Positions 60,762 to 64,000 of a stretch of 64,000 nucleotides of DNA are shown here, in pieces. This DNA comes from Albugo candida (Eukaryota > Oomycota > Peronosporomycetes > Albuginales > Albuginaceae), in NCBI GenBank assembly GCA_905220665.1, contig CAJNAR010000007.1, positions 186,001-250,000 on the forward strand, read 5' to 3'. A program made the position numbers and the translations under genes. The first letter of the stretch is position 1. Every line of letters starts with the position of its first letter. The notes below the pieces were generated by a model, which worked only from the letters and a program-made list of their open reading frames with translations, was not told where the DNA came from and searched no databases.

Positions 60762-63700
60762 TCACACATCTAGATTGAGCATAAGTGCTGCTCCTCGCAT
60801 TGTCCAAAAGTCCGGGGACTTGAGCGTTGGTAAAAAGACTGTCACCACGTAGTTTGTCGAAATCCCGGTGGTTGATAGAGTTCCTTGTCGGGAAGAGGTC
60901 TTGTAGACTGGACATGGGTAGTCTTGAGGCGAGCGAACTGAATTGATTGCAGGCAGAAAGTGGATCGCTGTCATAGGAGAAAACATCTCACCAGCCTGGG
61001 CATCCTCAACTCGTTGATCTTCAGTCGACCATCTGGCACCTTCCAGCCATAAACCACTGATGTATACTCCGTCCTCGGGGGATGCTGATGCCGTATTGTA
61101 ATCTTCTGAAAAGCCAAAAGTGAACGACAACGAATCGATCGCAACTTGATATTTTCGCGCAAAATTCTGTAAGACGCCAGTCATGAATCCCTGAGGGAAG
61201 AAAAATGCACCGAATTCAAAGACATTAGGCTCTCCATATCTGAGCCAGTTTCGAAAGAACCCCACTCGTGCAAGAAGATCCTGTACCCATGATCCCAAAG
61301 GCTTGAGCGAAGCAAAGCTCAGAACAGCCCAAATTGGAGGTACTTTGCTGTTTAACAGCGCTGTGTACATGTGATCCAAGTCCGAGGACATCACACTAAG
61401 GCCGTTTATAGCGCGCTGAAGCTCGATCAATGAGCTGCTCATACACTGCAAAAGAGCATTGAACTTGACAATCTCTTGACTCAAGACAGTCGCAATCGAG
61501 TCCATTACCAAAATGTCTCCAATTTGGCGCGTTTTAAATGTCGTCGGACCTGCTTCTTCATGACTTAGCACATCGGGAAGATTCGTTTGAATATTTTGTG
61601 CTATTTCCAACACCTTTTTATCGTTCGAGATCCCCAGACTACCGACAGTATCGCGAGGCTCCAAGCTCAACATAACACGAATCATTGTGATACTTTCGTT
61701 TCGCTCGTACGAGATAATAGCGTTCTCATTCATACCAAATAGCTCAGGGTCATCAATGATCGGTAGGTCGTTCAGATACTGCAGGATACTGCCATATTCG
61801 AGCGATTCCGGGACCCGATACCTTCCAGATGCGCAAAAGAGATGTATATCGTCAGCCACGATACTAGGATCGTAAAATCTGCTCAAAATACTCATCAGGC
61901 ATCGCCGATCCCAGTCATCCGTCACGCGTCCACCATAATTGATCTGTCCGGTTACATATCGCAATGCGTCCCACGGAATTTGAGAATTCTCATGTAGAAA
62001 GCGTTTTAACGACGAAATAGATGTTTCGAGGTCAGCATCATTGAACTCATACTTGATATTCCATCCAAGAGCCCCAAATTTTCTCCTTTCTTGCACAACC
62101 GCATGGAAAATCGACAAAGAGATCAAGAGCTTACGCCATACTCCATCCTTTGACATTTCACTCTCAAAGCACCCCGTCATGCTCATAGAACTCAACGTAT
62201 CAGGACTGATCAGCGCTGTGAAAGAACGCACCATATTTGCTCGTATCCCCTTTGGTGGCTCATTTGTAAGCTTGATTCCATTCTGGAGTACAGTGACCGG
62301 AAAATAAGCGACCGGAAAACTCGTGAGGAAAAGTCGAAAATTGGGATCACTTGGCGTTTGGGCACTTGACATGTCATTGACAATTGCCTCGAGCTTTGAC
62401 ATCCAAGATTTGGCGAGGTGACAATTTTGTAAGAGGACCCATTCACCTGTGCTCCGACTCGTTTCAATGAGCTTTTCAGCACGTGGGCCTTGACCTTGAC
62501 CGAGCGAGACCAGATTCAATCGATCAATGTAGTTTTTCTGCTTTGCAAAGCGTAGCAACATTCCAGTAGGATCAGCACCTGCTGACAATATGAAAATGCA
62601 AGGAGTTTGATTATCGGTGTCGTCATATATCTCTTCCATCGAGTCTGAAGTTGACCTGATGAATTCTTCCCCCATTTCAGTACTGATCATTTTCCATAAC
62701 ATTGTCAGAACTCTCTCTTCTGCGATCGCTTTCAGCAATAGAACTTTCTGGAAAGAATTCAATCCCTGTTCAAATTTCTCCTCCGGGCATGGTGTGATTG
62801 AGAAATCAGCACTTTGGACCCATGATAGCCAATCTGACCATTTGGTCATCACGCTATGTAGAATCCCTTCAAACGGTCGAGCAATCTTCCCTTCATTTTT
62901 TCCTGATGTCTCTAGACTATCCAGCTCAAGAAGAAGATCCCACTGAGAAGCCGATAGTTTTTCCGGGGCCGGATTGGAAAACCCGCTTGCTTGTATATTT
63001 GAATCCTCATCATGTTTATTGGAAGTAGAACCCCGAAGGAACAAAGCCCACTCTCGCGGTGATATGAGGCCGGAATGCAGCATGATCTTGGTGCATATCA
63101 ATATGGAGAATAGAATTTTATGGGCCTCAAAAAGCCCTCTACAGATATTCAAATATATGTAATGAGTCTGTAATTGAATGAGATGTTCGAGACGCTGACT
63201 CAGGTTATCGGTGGGCGTTTTCTGATTGAGACAGTAGTTAAACAATCGCTGAAAGTATGGGAGAGAGTACTGATACATAGGATCGATCACTGACAGTTGA
63301 GCAACCACGAAATAGATGATTGTCCCACGTGTTGCTACCACACGATACTGCTCTCTTGCACGATTGATCTCAATTTCTGTAGCCTCCGAATCTGTGACAC
63401 GTTCTTTGATGATATTTGAAGTCGTGTTTGATGACTGCAACGTGTCGATCAAATCCTGATCATCCAAGACATTTCCCGATGATTCGGAAAGCTTTTTCAA
63501 AATACGGTCTTCGATTTCTTCTAGTTGCTTTGTATCTTGAGCCATTGACGCAATCAAAGTATTTTTCTTCTCTTCAATATCGAGTCGTTCGCTTCTCACC
63601 ACATCACCGAGAAGCTGATCTTCTAATCCATCCATCGTGACCGTAAAGTTGATGATCGTTACTTTGATGTAGACTTCCGGCGAGTAGTGAGGATTTGATA

Positions 63701-64000
63701 GTTTCGTGGTAAGGATCATTCGAAAATTTGCATCATAATCAATGTCGGAATCCGCGAGACGAATCAAAGACCGTCCATTTTGCATATAGACAGCTTTTTG
63801 GAGTATTGGCTCGAGAGAAGGCTCCAATGTCTCCTCGACATCCTCGATCAAGAGCTGCATTCCATTTCTGATACATTTTTCCAATGAGGAAAGCAAATTG
63901 CTGTTTGTCATTTTGATGACTTCAAGATTCTCGTTCCCATTTTCTTTGCTGTTTCTTGCTGTTCTTTTGATCCATTTGCTTCCTTGTCCTTGTGGGTCTA
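60762..64000 (-). CDS. Axonemal inner-arm dynein heavy chain, C-terminal part (5' end beyond window)
   Basis: The frame is open across the right edge: sequence upstream of the ATG at 63911 already reads DPQGQGSKWIK, the conserved start of the D5 region, so 63911 is not the start. About 1,080 residues remain: D5/AAA5 (LLIEDVEETLEPSLEPIL, KLSNPHYSPE, GLEDQLLGDVV), the AAA5-6 linker, AAA6 (GADPTGMLLRFAKQ, LLQNCHLAKSWM), the ALRYVTGQINYGGRVTDDWD block and the C-terminal domain (VSGLWLEGARW, CPVYKTSSRQG). Features fit single-headed inner-arm chains (DNAH1/3/6/7/12 group). The whole visible part is intronless. Powers flagellar beating. Confidence 0.93.
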   Translation of the reverse strand, partial: DPQGQGSKWIKRTARNSKENGNENLEVIKMTNSNLLSSLEKCIRNGMQLLIEDVEETLEPSLEPILQKAVYMQNGRSLIRLADSDIDYDANFRMILTTKLSNPHYSPEVYIKVTIINFTVTMDGLEDQLLGDVVRSERLDIEEKKNTLIASMAQDTKQLEEIEDRILKKLSESSGNVLDDQDLIDTLQSSNTTSNIIKERVTDSEATEIEINRAREQYRVVATRGTIIYFVVAQLSVIDPMYQYSLPYFQRLFNYCLNQKTPTDNLSQRLEHLIQLQTHYIYLNICRGLFEAHKILFSILICTKIMLHSGLISPREWALFLRGSTSNKHDEDSNIQASGFSNPAPEKLSASQWDLLLELDSLETSGKNEGKIARPFEGILHSVMTKWSDWLSWVQSADFSITPCPEEKFEQGLNSFQKVLLLKAIAEERVLTMLWKMISTEMGEEFIRSTSDSMEEIYDDTDNQTPCIFILSAGADPTGMLLRFAKQKNYIDRLNLVSLGQGQGPRAEKLIETSRSTGEWVLLQNCHLAKSWMSKLEAIVNDMSSAQTPSDPNFRLFLTSFPVAYFPVTVLQNGIKLTNEPPKGIRANMVRSFTALISPDTLSSMSMTGCFESEMSKDGVWRKLLISLSIFHAVVQERRKFGALGWNIKYEFNDADLETSISSLKRFLHENSQIPWDALRYVTGQINYGGRVTDDWDRRCLMSILSRFYDPSIVADDIHLFCASGRYRVPESLEYGSILQYLNDLPIIDDPELFGMNENAIISYERNESITMIRVMLSLEPRDTVGSLGISNDKKVLEIAQNIQTNLPDVLSHEEAGPTTFKTRQIGDILVMDSIATVLSQEIVKFNALLQCMSSSLIELQRAINGLSVMSSDLDHMYTALLNSKVPPIWAVLSFASLKPLGSWVQDLLARVGFFRNWLRYGEPNVFEFGAFFFPQGFMTGVLQNFARKYQVAIDSLSFTFGFSEDYNTASASPEDGVYISGLWLEGARWSTEDQRVEDAQAGEMFSPMTAIHFLPAINSVRSPQDYPCPVYKTSSRQGTLSTTGISTNYVVTVFLPTLKSPDFWTMRGAALMLNLDV

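Noticed and set aside
63911..63911. ATG at 63911 as start of the dynein gene
   Set aside because: The frame is open upstream to the window edge and already encodes the conserved DPQGQ..KWIK motif of dynein heavy chains.

Overview
The window is nuclear DNA of a flagellated, compact-genome eukaryote. Genes carry many short GT-AG introns (mostly 45-90 bp), are separated by tens to a few hundred bases, and include BBS8, an axonemal dynein, dynein-regulatory-complex and basal-body proteins. With a PUFA-type ELO elongase and a MORN5-like protein, this suggests an oomycete with motile zoospores; the small introns and moderate GC suit an Albugo-like (white rust) genome. That assignment is inferred, because no search was possible. 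I resolved splice sites by eye. Where reading frames across a junction did not agree, the entry says so.

Region 1 (1-15052, minus strand) is one enormous gene that runs off the left edge. It has an N-terminal hydrophobic leader, two cysteine-rich PSI-like modules, then hundreds of glycine/serine-rich turns of about 15-20 residues (beta-solenoid style). These are interrupted twice by an intramolecular-chaperone/peptidase S74 domain of the kind found in phage tail spikes and in MYRF, each with an intact Ser-Lys dyad. At least 4,981 residues are encoded here. This is the most unusual object in the window.

Region 2 (15870-34767) is dense housekeeping and ciliary sequence: ELO elongase, BBS8, PP2A catalytic subunit, an unidentified helical protein, a THH1/TOM1-like seven-TM protein, BBOF1-like coiled coil, mitochondrial PGS1, a lipoate-protein ligase family enzyme, two small unknown proteins, a PPR protein and an axonemal-type coiled coil.

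Region 3 (35042-39208) is looser and holds unidentified multi-exon genes, one cysteine-rich.

Region 4 (39209-51594) has KNL1/Spc7, a lone PARP-type zinc finger, a RING-H2 protein, TSEN34, DRC5/TCTE1, a small unknown gene and a MORN5-like protein, plus about 1.6 kb I could not resolve.

Region 5 (51970-64000) has an SPX-SLC13 transporter divergent from an LRR protein by 56 bp, then ARL1, a JmjN-JmjC-PHD-Tudor demethylase and a PX protein in tandem, converging on the C-terminal third of an inner-arm dynein heavy chain that leaves at the right edge.

How they fit: BBS8, BBOF1, DRC5, MORN5, the coiled coil at 32969-34767 and the dynein all serve cilia/flagella. PP2A and KNL1 meet at kinetochore and phosphatase control. 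ELO, PGS1 and the lipoate ligase are lipid or mitochondrial functions.
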